A stretch of 64,000 nt of DNA from Gonium pectorale (GCA_001584585.1 LSYV01000001.1:213069-277068), one strand, 5' to 3'. Positions 45,226 to 57,574 are shown, numbered from the stretch's first letter. Notes: a model not told the origin generated them from the letters alone. Translations and numbers: made by a program.

Positions 45226-45720
45226 GCTACCTAACTCCTGGAGCTCCTGGCAGGATAGGCTGCACTCCGAGGGACACCGAAGCAGAGCTGCCAGGACAGG
45301 TCGGAGGTAGGGGAGGTCGGTGGGCTGGCTGGGTAGGCTGGCCACCAGGTGAAGACGACGAGGCAGAGCTATTAGGACAGGCCGGAGGCAAGGCCGGGAG
45401 CGCTCGTGGAGGGTAGCTCAGTCAGCGGGTGGGGGCGCACGGCGTGGTGGCATGGCGTAGACATGTGGCGAGGTGGTAGGGAGAAGCAGGCAGATATATG
45501 TTAGCCTTGTTAGGGGTTGCTGATAACGGAAGTAAACAATAGGCAGCTATTGGGGCCTCGCAGACGAGTATCGATGACAGGTACAACGCGACTGTATGTC
45601 GGCCGCCGGCCCCCGACGACAGAAGCGGTCTTGGTGGTCTTGTGTCCACGCCTGATGACCAGCGACGACGCGAGTGCGCCGACGCTGAAGGGCAGTCAAG
45701 CGTCGGCGTCGGCGTCAAGC
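45226..45720. other. G-rich unique stretch
   Basis: Contains GGCTGGCTGGGTAGGCTGG-like words and a short GCGTCGGC repeat at 45690-45735. No gene recognised. Confidence 0.4.
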
Positions 45721-45729
45721 GTCGGCGTC

Positions 45730-45990
45730 AAGCAATGAAACAGTGACCTAGTGCTGAACCCAGTCAGGGCGCCCGCGGCTGGGCATGTAAATCTCCCACA
45801 CGCGGGCCATGCACAATATATAGAGGCCGGCCACCCAACAAGTCCAACCATGTTTGTGGGGACACTAACCCGCGCCATCCCGGAGCCGGTCCCGGTCACG
45901 AGCGGCAAAAAGCACATACTTGTTGACAGGCCCACACACAGGTATCCAGTGAGTAGGCAAACAAGAACGGGAAGAAAACCAAGGAAAACG
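45730..45990 (-). mobile_element. LINE 3' UTR fragment, inverted
   Basis: Reverse complement matches the 3' UTR at 38210-38440 and 4730-4960 (TTGATACCTGTGTGTGGGCC, TTTTTGCCGCTCGTG, TTTCATTGCTTG). A broken copy of the 36.3 kb LINE family in the opposite orientation. Confidence 0.75.
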
Positions 45991-45999
45991 AGGGAGCCG

Positions 46000-46689
46000 T
46001 AATTGTTTTTGCTCGATACAGCATCCGTTCATGTTCAATGCATCTCGTATTGAGCGTTAGGAATGCTTGAGGCACTTGTGCTATGGGTTTCACCGCCAAT
46101 ATGACTCACGTCACGATGCCTCGGTCAAGTGACAAGGACAAGGCTCAGGATTCGTGCGGGACATCGTGCGTTCAACCCTGCGAACCAGTCGCTGCGCTCC
46201 GCTTCAGCCGTCGAGGGGAGTGCATAGTATCAGGGCTGCATAGTTCTTCTGAGCCGACTATGCGCCTGTCATACGGTCTTGCAGGGTAACGCCCTGGTAA
46301 TGGCCGTTCACGCATCTCCCGCCTGTGCTCAAGCTTCGGTCGGCCTTAACAGCGGTCCGCTGTACGAGTGGTTGATGATTCCGTACTCAAGCGGTGCCGT
46401 GAAATGGCAATTGAAATTTATCATAGCACAGCGTTCCAGTATGAAACTTAGCCCCCGAGCCAATCATTGTGAATGAAATACCGTCCCTCGGGCTCTCTTC
46501 CATTCCTAGGCCAGGGGAGCGGGGCTTAGGGGGGAGGTTGTCCCTCCCCACTCCAGGTCCCCGTGCCTCCTGCCTCGCGCGGGGCGGCAGGCCAAGCTCA
46601 CTCAAACGCTCCAAGCGCATTGCGTTGATCACTGAGGCTATGCCAGAAGTTGCGGCGGGCGGGCTCTCTAACATTCGCACGGGAGGGGG
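46000..46689. other. Unique sequence, nothing recognised
   Basis: No gene, transposon motif or RNA structure that I can name. The right end (46500-46600) is G/C-block-rich and leads into the tandem array. Confidence 0.35.
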
Positions 46690-46985
46690 GCATTAGGAGG
46701 GAGGGTGTCCCTTCCCCCTTCCCAGGCCCGCACTCGTGTTCCCCGCCATCGTCGCTGCTTGGGAGAGGGGTTGAAGGGGGGAGGGGTGTCCCTTCCCCCT
46801 TCCCAGGCCCGCAGTCATGTTCCCCGCCATCGTCGCTGCTCGGAAGAGGGGTTGAAGGGGGGAGGGGCCCCTTCCCCCTTCCCAGGCCCGCACTCGTGTT
46901 CCCTGCCATCGTCGCTGCTCGGGAGAGGGGTTGAAGGGGGGAGGGGCCCCTTCCCCCTTCCCAGGCCCGCACTCGGAGGTGCAAT
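46690..46985. repeat. ~80-bp tandem repeat, about four units
   Basis: Units contain CCCTTCCCCCTTCCCAGGCC, CGCACTCGTGTTCCC, GCCATCGTCGCTGCT and GAGAGGGGTTGAAGG. Three complete copies and one partial. Open frames across it repeat the same motif and are not genes. Confidence 0.9.
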
Positions 46986-47289
46986 CGCCAACTTCCTGCT
47001 GACCACCGTTTCAAGCCCGCAATTATTTACATGCAATGTCGCATGTTTCTCGCTATTTATTGCTTCGCTTTTGGCAACGTTTCTCGATATCACCGCTAAA
47101 TCTTACATTCGCTCCAAGGCGTCGCCTGTTTCCCTTTTTTGCGTTTTCATCCGGCTGTTTGCCTCTAAACATTCATGTAATTACTCGCGATAATGCGTTG
47201 CCAGTCGCTGCGGCTCGCGTGGCCCCAATTGCTCAAATGAATGTGGTGCGTGCCGTACACGGCATGCGTCCTATATGATTGGCTTTTGT
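46986..47289. other. AT-richer boundary before the LINE cluster
   Basis: Noticeably lower GC than its surroundings, with ATTTATTGCTTCGC-like words. No coding potential recognised. Confidence 0.35.
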
Positions 47290-50200
47290 CGCGACTTGCT
47301 CGCGCCTCTTCCGTCGCCTGACCGCCTTGGAGTGGAGCTCGTCTTCTTCTCTTCTACAGCACCGCACGCGTGGAGTGCTCGCGTGAGCGTGGACGCGCCT
47401 CGCCCTGGACCATGGTCTATTGTCTCTCGCAGGCCGGGCTCGCGGGCCCGCTGTCGCTTCGTCTCCTGCTACATCCGTCTTCCGGTGGTGCTGCTTGCTC
47501 CACGTCACGCAGTGGCGTTCGTGTGGAGACTCTTCGAGGAGTGCATGGCCGGAGGCGGTGCGCTTCGGCGCCTTCGACGCGACTGCCCGCAATCGTCCCG
47601 TAGTGGAGTCCTGGAGGCGGCTCTACTAGCGAATCTTAGGGACGGCTCGTCGTTGGGGGGTCGCTTGTCTGGCGATCGCTTTTGTTGCAGATGGTGGCAG
47701 TAGGGCTAGGACCGCGGTGCGCCGGGCGGGCGCTGTGGTTTTTGGGTGAGGTCTAGCGGTGCTTGCGCTTGGCGCGTGTGCTGCTGGGGGGGACGTAGGG
47801 GTTGGGGTCCGGTCTGTCGCGGTGTGTGGTGGGGTGGCGGTTTGCTTGGGGGGGTGGGGTGGGGTTATGGGTCGCGGGCTCTGGGTGCAGCCCTATCACG
47901 GCCACCTTTTGGGTGGTCGCGGACCAATTTTTGTCGCGGTTTACCCGCGCCTGTTCTCCGGCAAGGTATGGGCCTGTCGGTCCGCGACTGAGGGTCCTGT
48001 ATCTATCGATACGGCGCCCCCGGTCCCTTGTAACCATCTTGTCCTAACGCCTGTAACCATCTTGTCCTAACGCCTGTCGCAGGGACGGCTCGTCGTTGGG
48101 GGGTCGCTTGTCTGGCGATCGCTTTTGTGGCAGATGGTGGCAGTAGGGCTAGGACCGCGGTGCGCCGGGCGGGCGCTGTGGTTTTTGGGGTGAGGTCTGG
48201 CGGTGCTTGCGCTTGGCGGGTGTGTTGCTGGGGGGACTTAGGGGGTGGGGTCCGGTCTGTCGCGGTGTGTGGTGGGGTGGCGGTTTGCTTGGGGGGGTGG
48301 GGTGGGGTTTGGGATCGCGGGCTCCGGGTGCAGCCCTCTCACGGCCATCTTTTGGGTGGTCGCGGACCAATTTTTGTCGCGGGTTTACCTGCGCCTCTTC
48401 TCCGGCAAGGTATGGGCCTGTCGGTCCGCGACTGAGGGTCCTGTATCTACCGATACGGCGCCCCCGGTCCCTTGTAACCATCTTGTCCTAACGCCTGTCG
48501 CAGCCCGCGGGTGTCTGGGGCTTCCCGCCTGTGCTTGGATTTGCGGGTGTTGGCTGCGTGACTGGACCTGGGTGCCCATGTGGCACGTTTTCGCAGGCGG
48601 CCCCCCAGGGGGCTGCCCCTTCGTCTGGCGTCTACTGACTTTTCCGTGCTTGCGTTGTCGCCTGTCCCGGGGGTCCGGTGTTCTCGCCTGTGCCTGGACT
48701 TCGTTGTTGTGGGCTGCGAGATGGGTGCTGGGGTATCTTTTTCTGCTATTCTCATGGCTGCTCGCCTGTACCTGTTCTTCGCTTGGGCCTGGGCTTCCTG
48801 CCCCCTATCCGTTTGCTGCGAGCTTGTCGGCTTCCTCTTAGCTTCTGTGTTCGAGCTGTCGAGTTTTACGGCGTGGGCTTGGCGCTGGTGGTTTTACTTG
48901 GTAGGGCCTTTTGGTCCGTGACTGAGGGTCCTGTACCCGTGCATGGACACATGGCACGAGGTACGGCGCCCCCGGTCCCAATGTAACTTCTCGACCTAAC
49001 GCCTGGCCTGGCCTGGCCTGGTCCGCGACTGAGGGTCCTGTATCTATCGATACGGCGCCCCCGGTCCCTTGTAACCATCTTGTCCTAACGCCTGGCGCTG
49101 TGCCCTCAGTACTTGCCGTGCGCGGTGGACTGTGCTCGTCCTGGTCCGGTGTGCGTTAGCACTTGGTGACTTTGTAACTTATTAGTCCTAATTAAGCGTG
49201 TGTTCGAGCTGTCGAGCTTTACGGCGTGGGCTTGGCACTGGTGGTTATACATGGTAGGGCCTTTCGGTCCGTGACTGAGGGTCCTGTACCCGTGCATGGA
49301 CACATGGCACGAGGTACGGCGCCCCCGGTCCCAATGTAACATTTCGTCCTAACGCCTGTAGGTAGGGCCTTTTGGTCCGTGACTGAGGGTCCCGTACCCG
49401 TGCATGGACACATGGCACGAGGTACGGCGCCCCCGGTCCCAATGTAACTTCTCGACCTAACGCCTGTTCCTCTTCTTCGCTTGGGCCAGGGCTTTCTGCC
49501 CCCTTTCGGTTTACTGCGAGCTTGTCGGCTTCCTCTTAGCTTCTGTGTTCGAGCTGTCGAGCTTTACGGCGTGGGCTTGGCGCTGGTGGTTATACATGGT
49601 AGGGCCTTTCGGTCCGTGACTGAGGGTCCTGTACCCGTGCATGGACACATGGCACGAGGTACGGCGCCCCCGGTCCCAATGTAACTTCTCGACCTAACGA
49701 GGTTAGGGGGTGGGGTCCGGTCTGTCGCGGTGTGTGGTGGGGTGGCGGTTTGCTTGGGGGGGTGGGGTGGGGTTTGGGATCGCGGGCTCTGGGTGCAGCC
49801 CTCTCACGGCCACCTTTTGGGTGGTCGCGGACCAATTTTTGTCGCGGTTTACCCGCGCCTCTTCTCCGGCAAGGTATGGGCCTGTCGGTCCGCGACTGAG
49901 GGTCCTGTATCTATCGATACGGCGCCCCCGGTCCCTTGTAACCATCTTGTCCTAACGAGGTTTACCCGCGCCTCTTCTCCGGCAAGGTATGGGCCTGTCG
50001 GTCCGCGACTGAGGGTCCTGTATCTATCGATACGGCGCCCCCGGTCCCTTGTAACGTTCTTGTCCTAACGAGCACCTATAGGATTGGCTACGGTGCCCCT
50101 GTGGCACGCTCGTGACAGCTGACTCTCGTTGTTGGATTCGTAGGCATGTCTTCTGGGACTGTTTCGTGGCTCGTACCTTGCGCGAGGCGATGGGCCTCGC

Positions 50201-50900
50201 CCTCGGGGCCCCGGTCGGGCACCTCGCTGCGGCATTCACCCGTCGCCACCTGTGGCTTGTCGAGGCGCCGCCTGGGGTGCTTGCTTGTGTCTGGGACGTC
50301 GTTGCGCTTGCGGCGGTGGCTGCCCTGGAGAAGGGCCGGCAGCACTTGTACAAACCGCGTGAGGGCCCACCCGCGCTGTCGCGCCCTGAGCTTGTTCGTA
50401 TTGGCACTTTGGTCGTTGCTGATTTTTGGGCCCGCTTGCGTTCGTTTGCGGCTGACACGAGCCGCCCGCGGGGCTGGCCACCCGTGCCGCCCACCCACCC
50501 GTTTATGCACTATGACTCGACGAGGATCGTTGTGCGTACACCGCCTGACCTGGCTGACTTGGACGTGTAGCAGCGGGCGCTCCTTTTCGGGAGTGTCTCA
50601 CATCACTTCCTAGCGCTCGCCCCGCGGTTTTCGTGTGCGCTGTGCCCTCAGTACTTGCCGTGCGCGGTGGACTGTGCTCGTCCTGGTCCGGTGTGCGTTA
50701 GCACTTGGTGACTTTGTAACTTTTAGTCCTAAATAAGCGTGTGTTCGAGCTGTCGAGCTTTACGGCGTGGGCTTGGCGCTGGTGGTTATACATGGTAGGG
50801 CCTTTCGGTCCGTGACTGAGGGTCCTGTACCCGTGCATGGACACATGGCACGAGGTACGGCGCCCCCGGTCCCAATGTAACATTTCGTCCTAACGAGCAC
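47290..50900 (+). mobile_element. Serially inserted, 5'-truncated LINE cluster (Zepp-like)
   Basis: About ten 3' termini of one LINE family follow each other in one orientation: near 47980-48042, 48420-48494, 48918-49000, 49020-49091, 49268-49354, 49375-49461, 49612-49699, 49886-49958, 50003-50070 and 50810-50895. Each has GACTGAGGGTCCTGTA, a fold-back, GGCGCCCCCGGTCCC, then TGTAAC and a tail ending CCTAACG. The next copy starts immediately after that CTAACG with a different truncation point (from ~30 bp to ~800 bp). Serial insertion into the element's own 3' end is how Zepp LINEs build arrays in Chlorella and, as Zepp-like elements, at Chlamydomonas centromeres. The comparison is structural; sequence relation to Zepp is not shown here. 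Confidence 0.8.
50085..50570 (+). pseudogene. LINE ORF2 C-terminus in the serial cluster
   Basis: Longest truncated member of the cluster. Reads CPCGTLVTADSRCW, HVFWDCFVARTLREAMG (zinc-binding C-x-C…H-x3-C), then LACVWDVVALAAVAALEKGR, PELVRIGTLVVADFWARLR and HPFMHYDSTR to a stop at 50568-50570. Layout parallels 37740-38170, so both families share the same C-terminal architecture. The 3' UTR runs to the terminus at about 50895. Confidence 0.75.
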
Positions 50901-51655
50901 CTTGTGCCACCTACGCTGCGTTTGATCGATCAGGGCCAGCAGTCGGGTCGGCTAACCCTGGCAGGCCGCCCGCTTGTCACACGCGCCGCGCATGGAGCTT
51001 CCTTCAATAACAACCAACACTTGAACGAGATGGGACAGCGACTGTCAACCGGCCACCAAGGACAGCCATGTTTCTCGCTGCACATACTGTACAGGCATGT
51101 AACCTCTTGCGTGTTCTGTGAAGTCCTGCCAAGGTACGGGGCCGTACGGTACGAAAGGAGGGACTCCTCCGCTTCGAAATGTTTGTTCGGGATGAAACAT
51201 TGTAGCACAAACCCAGACGCACCGGCATTCGCGCAGTCATGATCATTTGGGATACAGCAACTCCATGGCGTCGTTAGGTACGAGCCCTATTAGATGCACA
51301 GCGTACGGTAGGTAAGGCGTAGCACAACAGGGGAAACGCACGCTACTTCATCTCCCACCCATCAACACGCAACGGGCACGAACGGGCGAAGGCGGACTGA
51401 TGCAACTAATTTCTATGCCACCGCGTGAGGAAGCAATTCTTCCCGTCCCCTACATGAATGCACATGCTTTGCCTGACTCCCAAAACTATGTCCATCGTGT
51501 CGCAGGAGGCCTGTCTCCCGGCAAAGGGCGCCTTTTACAGATCGCCGTACAGGACGTCCCAGCTACTCCTTCTACTATCCCGGTCAAGACACTCCAGCGC
51601 CCAGCAAACAGCGCCCTCCATGAATCCAGGCATGCTGCGCTGTTGCGGAGCAAAC
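50901..51655. other. 3' flank of the SPX permease gene
   Basis: Holds the 3' UTR of the minus-strand gene to its right. TGTAA lies at 51535-51539 on the minus strand, 117 bp past the stop codon. The rest shows no gene. Confidence 0.5.
51535..51539 (-). promoter_or_regulatory. TGTAA polyadenylation signal
   Basis: TGTAA is the usual nuclear poly(A) signal of volvocine algae. It lies 117 bp downstream of the SPX permease stop codon, a normal distance. Confidence 0.5.
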
Positions 51656-54600
51656 TTAAAACCCTACAAGCAGCATCAGGACGTATCCGAGGGAAACTAT
51701 GACCATGTACGCGAAAACTGAGGAGGGCACACCAACCATCAGGAAGTCTGCGGTGTTCACGATGGCGTTGCCGGTGCTGTCCTCCAGGCTCACAGCGTTC
51801 ATGTTCGGGAAGCCGCTGACGGGGAGGCCCATAGCGCCTGGTCGCAGGGCAGACGACATGCATGAACACCAACGAGTGCAACACTCGCACAACAATGCCC
51901 ATAATGTACGTGCTGGGCACGTACACATGATGATGCAAAGGCCCCGTCACTCAGAGCTCCTCCCTAGCATGTGTGCTTACATTCACTGCTTGTTGTGGTC
52001 TGAACACCATAGACATCTGCAAGTCTTACCTGAACACATAAGCGCAGAACCCATCACCAGAAGCTTTGGATGCGGGTGGCCGCTCATGGCTTCGCCAACG
52101 GACTGGACAATGGGCAGGATGACCATGGCCCCAACCGTGTGGCTGATGAAGGTGGTTGCCACCAGAATCTGTTCGGTAGTTTAGGCGATGTGCAGTGAGC
52201 TCCAATCGTATCAGGGAGACGGCAGTGAGATGGCTTACCATCCCAAGAAAGATAGCGGCGACCTGCCAGAGGCTCAAGCCAGTCACCATATTGCTAATGT
52301 AAAGAGCCAGGGACGCCAGTAGCCCACTGCTTTTCACTGCTTCACCTGTGTCAAGGGGCCGACCGCAAATGTGAGGCCACGCTTGGCCAAGCATGTGCAA
52401 CCAAGTGCCCTCACCCAGTGACAGGCCGCCCATGGCCAGCATGACGACGTTCCACAGGAAGGAATTGAAATCGTCCTTGTTCAGCACGTCGAAGCCAAAG
52501 AACGCCACCAGCGGCAACACGGCAATGACGCCCATCTCGCCCGTGTACCTGCAGACGGCGGAAAATGGTACTCAGGTCGGGGCCGGGACACCATTGCAAC
52601 ATGCATCACATAAAACCGGAGTTCGTGCACGATTACGCTCGTACTGGCTTCCTGCGTGTAGCTTGAGGTAAGTGCGTGTAGCAGTGTAGGTTGCCAAACG
52701 CCATGGAGTGCGCCAGTGGGAATTTTCCATGCAAGAAGTTGCGAAATCAGGCCATGCGAGCAGCCGGTGCCACTGCCTCTTTCGCGTCTGTGCATTTAAC
52801 GAACCAAGACGGCAGCGGTCAGCCTGTCTCCGCACCAGGGAAACCCGCACATACCTTTGCAGGACTGTGTTGCCACACCAGCCAATGACAGTCAGGAGAG
52901 ACACAATCACGATATACACCTGCATGCACGCAGGTAATTGACACGGTTTGGGTAAGGAGTGGAAGATACCCAGCTGCGCCCATCAAGCATGGACGCAAAG
53001 GCAAGTCGTCCCATTTTAGATACAACCTCAGACGGTATGCGAACCGATGGCAACTTTGTCATCCAACCCTGGCGCGCTGCGTCGACTCACCTGGGTTCCG
53101 TTAACCGGGTCCGTGTTGGGTTTGATGCGCCGCACCTCAGAGATGTGGCGCTCCGGCCGGTAGGCCAAGAGCAGCAAGACCCAGCAGATCAGGTTGCCTG
53201 TGCGAACATGCGGGGAGGCAATTTCAAGTGGACGTCGCAAGTTTGCCAACGCGGTGGAACAAAACCTCCCAACCCCGTCGCCACCATATTTGATCGGCCC
53301 TAAAATCGCGAAACCCTCCTTACATGTGACGGACACCGGCAGCGCAACCGCGAACCAAGCCAGCCAGCTCGGCGGATGGCCGTCCATAGACATGCGCTCG
53401 ATTGCGAAAATGTTCTGCATAGTGTAAACGGATGGTTGTAGTAGGAGATGGCTCGTGTGATGCACTCCACACAGTATGGCTACTTGATTACGATTGCCTC
53501 GACCGGATCGGCCCAAATAACAACGATTACCTGCGGCGATGAGATAGGAGATGTCATGCCTCCAACGTTTGACGCCAGGGCAATGCCCATCACGAGCGCC
53601 TTGGCAAAGGGGTGGCCCGGGTCCAGAGTCCTGCGTATTCGCGCAGCCCCCACTAAGTGTCAAGTGCCAACGAGCATTGCTCCTTGCAAAACTTACTTCA
53701 AAATAGGCTGCACCAAGCCGAAGCATAGCACTGGCGCCGCCACGTTGGAGATCCACATGGAGGCGAAAGTTGCAGTGAACATGGATGCAAGAAGCACGTT
53801 GCGTGGCTTCCGCCCGACTCGTGACAAAATGGTTACGGCAACCTGGGATAAGGCACACCCATGAGCTCGCAGCACAAGCAAGCAGCTACTAATACCGGTA
53901 CCTCGCCAGGGCGGATCCCTAATGTATGCGGAACCCACCTGCTTTGCAATAGCGTGCTTGGAGAGGGCTGCGGCAATCGAGAACCCTCCTAAGAGTAGCA
54001 TAATGGTCTGCGCATTGACGAATGCGGTTCAGCAACGATGCCACCAATGCACTGCTTTGGTACCGCTTGCCGCTGCGACAACAGCGACCAACTTACCTGC
54101 GAGAACATGGCGTGAAAGATCACCGGAGCTGCTTGCTGCGGTGTGAGGCGGGCTGGCGGGCTTTTCGTACTGTCCGTCAGGACGCCCAGCGTCACAACTA
54201 GGAACGGTATGATCATGCTGGTCACAAACAGGGGAACTGCCTGCACACACCGGAAAACCACAGGTCCGTCACTTGAACATGTTGGCGCAGGTGGGGTGTC
54301 TTGGCAAGAACAGACTCATGAGGTGGTTAGGTGTGATGTCATCGACGAATCGCTGTCCACCATCGTTGTGTCTGATGTGTATCCAAACGCTGCGCGCCGC
54401 AAGCACGCACTTCAAGCGACCAGAGCAGCGAGGCGAAGAGCAGCAGCGCCAGGCAATTGTTCCGCGGCTCGTTCTCCTCCCCGGGCCAGACGTTGATGTT
54501 GAGCATGATGGCGAACACCAGGCACGACATCGCCAACTTGCCCCACCGCAGGCAGCCCCGCAGCCACCTGAAACACGAGATGCACACGGTGGGCCAGGGA

Positions 54601-56823
54601 CGCCGGACGCACCTAACCCAGCGGGTGACAAGGTCTGTAAAACCACGTGGCCCCACAATGTCCTACAATAACAACTGCATTCCAGCCGCTCGTACACCCA
54701 GGGACCCTCTTCACATGCCCAAGCCGCCCACCCATGACCCACCCCGCCCTTGCCGAGCCCGTGGGCGAGGCCTGCTTGACGGAGACGGCGGCGTATTTGC
54801 GCTCCATGGCTGCCATATCGCGCCACACTGTGTTGCGCTCCACCGTAATGTGCTCGCGCAGGCCCCGGGACAGCTCCTCCTCCGCCCTTGCGGCATCGCC
54901 TCTGCCACCGCATAGAGAGGCATTACACGGGTCATCACGCACAGAACTACACATACAGGCGGAAGCCTCTTGCGCAAGGCCTAAACGGGATTGTGTCAAG
55001 GAGTAGCACACGCACCGCATAAAGACCACCGCGTAGTTGTCAGTAATCGCTGAGATGGCCTTATCCAGCTCCTGCTGCTTTGTGGTGGGCGCCAGATGCG
55101 CCTCCACATTGGGCCACCACCGGTCCCGGAGGTCTACCGTCCGCGTGAGCTGTGAGCCCAGAAAGACGGGTAAGCATACCAGGGAGAAAACGTTGGACGT
55201 CTTGTCGGTCACGCGGGGAGCAGCTGGACCATGTAGGCATTCATGGAGAGATGCCAAGTTTTTTATTATGTCGCAAGGAGCAATGTGAGGCAGGATGCCG
55301 AAGCACAGCTAAGCGCACCTTGTCATGCTTCTTGATGATCTTCCGAAAGCCTTCTTTGTTGATAATGAGGAATTGTCGCAAGTCGTGGAGGCCGATGTAA
55401 AGGTCCTGTAGTACAGGTTCAGGATAGGTACACGAGTAAAGCTAGGTGTGACAAGAGTAAAGCTAGGTGTGCGCCAGAATAAGCCTCACTAACTGTAACG
55501 GTGCCCCAACTCAGAAGTCTGCACTGACCTGGAAGCGCCCTTGCAGCTTGGCCCTCCGTGAGTGGAGGTTGGGTGAGAAGGCACTGCGAGGCGGGCTCTC
55601 CCAGTACTTGACCCTCACTTTTCGGTGGTCCTGTACGTGCATGGATGCAAGACACCAAGGTCCGCTTGAACGGTCAGGTCTTGTGCATCGCCGTAGGGAC
55701 ATGACGGAATGCGCCATCGCTGCAAGATTTGGTACAGCCTGTACTACCGTAAGAGCGCGGCGGGCTACCAGCGCATGGCAAAAAATGTGGGCAGCACTAC
55801 TCAGCAGGCCAAGGCCCACCAAGTTACAATGGTCTTACAGTGGTAATGCTCAAGCCCAACCTGCTGCATGCGATACATGTTCAGGCATTGCCGACGCAGC
55901 AGTAAGCACACCTGGGGTGGCGTGTTGGTGACCATCCGTGCTAGGTCCAGCGTTGATGGGCTCGCGTCCATCCCAGGGGCAGCCACGGGTATCGTGGATG
56001 CATTCGCCCCAGCACCACCAGCGGGAGAAGTCTCGAGCCGGCTCCCGGCACCAGAAGTTACGCTCAAGCGTGACAGTGAAGAAGCCTGGCGATGGTCAGG
56101 GATTTTCTCCAGGCTGGCCGAGGAAGGGGAGTGGGACGGGCGTTGGTGTCAGGAACACGTGGTAACGCCGTCGCGGCCAGCCCGCCAAAACAGCTGCCAC
56201 AGCGCAATCCATTTTCTACGGGCGGTTCCAGTACATTCCAGATCTAGAGCCGGGCAGCGCGAGCTCTTTCAGTGCCTGACACTCTCGTGCTGCAGAGCCG
56301 TGCGTAAGCCGTGAAGGCGCCAAAAAACCATCTTTCCTGTTTTTCTGTCGTTCCCTTCGTCACCACCCACAACCCCCCAAAGTAGTGCATGCTCCTCCCG
56401 GTGCGTCGAAGCGCCGTCATGGGATTCGGCAACACTTACCTTCGGACGTCCAGTTCCAGCTCGGATACCTTTGCAAGCAGGTCTGCCTCCTTGACGGCAA
56501 AGAAAGCGAGCAGGGCCGCGAGCTGCGCATCGAGCTCGCGCTGGAATCCCTCTTCCGTAGGCCCCTACGCCGGATGCACCAAACACCATCTGGTGCCACG
56601 TGATTGGAATATGTTTTCATATCGCTTTAATTACCTGGCCTGCTCTAGCCGGATCCTGCAAGAGCGGTGCGAGCAGCCCATCCTCAACAGACGGGGCTCC
56701 GGCCTGGAGGTCTGCCTCCTTCTTAGCAAGAGCATAGATATATTTCTTGAGATGTGCATACTGTATGTAGTGCTCGCGCCATTCGGGCACACTGTTGAAC
56801 TTGAGCTGATGTGTGAACTTCAT
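51656..56823 (-). CDS. PTC1: SPX-domain anion/phosphate permease, PTC1-like
   Basis: Probable membrane phosphate transporter combining a regulatory SPX domain (inositol pyrophosphate sensor) with an SLC13/CitMHS-type permease, as in yeast Pho87/90/91 and algal PTC1. Minus-strand exons: 56635-56823, 56440-56549, ~55861-56113, ~55529-55583, 55319-55405, 55016-55149, 54743-54901, 54411-54567, 54097-54240, 53939-54007, 53697-53842, 53531-53630, 53324-53414, 53091-53197, 52855-52919, 52415-52548, 52239-52345, 52030-52168, 51656-51837; about 808 aa. SPX begins MKFTHQLKFNSVPEWREHYI with YAHLKKYI and later NKEGFRKIIKKHDK (~residue 220). From ~335 come transmembrane helices, with the paired signatures WISNVAAP and ASNVGGMTSPISSPQ. 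The end is LGYVLMLLVGF. All junctions agree in phase except exon 3/4, where a boundary or small exon is unresolved. Vacuolar/acidocalcisomal versus plasma-membrane location cannot be read here. Confidence 0.9.
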
Positions 56824-57260
56824 CGTGCCATAGAAACAGGAGGGACGTTCGGTGTGAACGCACACTGTCTTTATTGCCACCGACCGAACGGCCCGCCGTA
56901 CATCGTGTGTATGGGCACGCCCCGCCCCCGCCCCCCCCCCCCGCTCACCTCCGCGTGTGTCTTTGTCAGGAGAGGGGCTTCATCTTTGTCTGTACCTTGA
57001 GAGAGTCGGCGTTACAGTACCCCCCACCCCTCTTACGAAAGCCCTCTTTTGCGTAAATGCTCTACAGGCCAGCGGAGAATAAGAGCATGCCACCATAGAC
57101 ATGCACATCTCTGTTTTAAAAGCCCCTACGGTACTGGCGCAGACTGTGATTCGCTATTGCTTCTCCCTGCGTGCTTTCGCCTCTTCGTTTGTTTAATAAC
57201 TTGATAATTGGGTGCCGTACGGTGTCGTCTAGTCATGTTGATTTCTGCAGAGGAAGAGGG
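56824..57260. other. Promoter side of the SPX permease
   Basis: 5' flank of the minus-strand gene. Includes a C-run (56930-56942) and no other gene. Transposon remnants start at 57261, so the promoter may be short. Confidence 0.4.
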
Positions 57261-57310
57261 GGTCCGCCTGTACGGCCATACACAACCTAAGGCGCGACGT
57301 TTCTAGTACT
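57261..57310 (-). repeat. Dispersed core repeat, copy G
   Basis: Minus strand: GTACTAGAAACGTCGCGCC, TTAGGTTGTGTATGGCCG, TACAGGCGGAC, then CCCCTCTTCCTCTGCAG, again a strong acceptor shape. Confidence 0.7.
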
Positions 57311-57312
57311 GG

Positions 57313-57570
57313 TTACAGGTTACAGGTTACACGTCTTGGGGGGCCATGGACGGACTGCGAATGGTGGGGTGGGGACATGTGGTAAAGGGCCATGACTGCC
57401 GTCTGTATCCAGCTTCAGCGCCTGGCGCCGAAGTATGGCGTGCCTAGTGTCCCAGACAGCCTGCAAATAGGCTGCCACCTCAGCAGGTGGGGCCTCCTGC
57501 ATAATCGTAATCATGTCCCGGCGCGTGAACTGCAATGCGCCTTCACATTGTTCGCAAATAAAGGTGCTCA
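57313..57570 (-). mobile_element. Truncated LINE 3' end, inverted
   Basis: Minus strand: FTRRDMITIMQEAPPAEVAA, YLQAVWDTRHAILRRQALK… to a stop, then three CTGTAACC-type tail units (57313-57335). Same family as 42904-43494, truncated to its last ~75 codons. Confidence 0.8.
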
Positions 57571-57574
57571 CATG

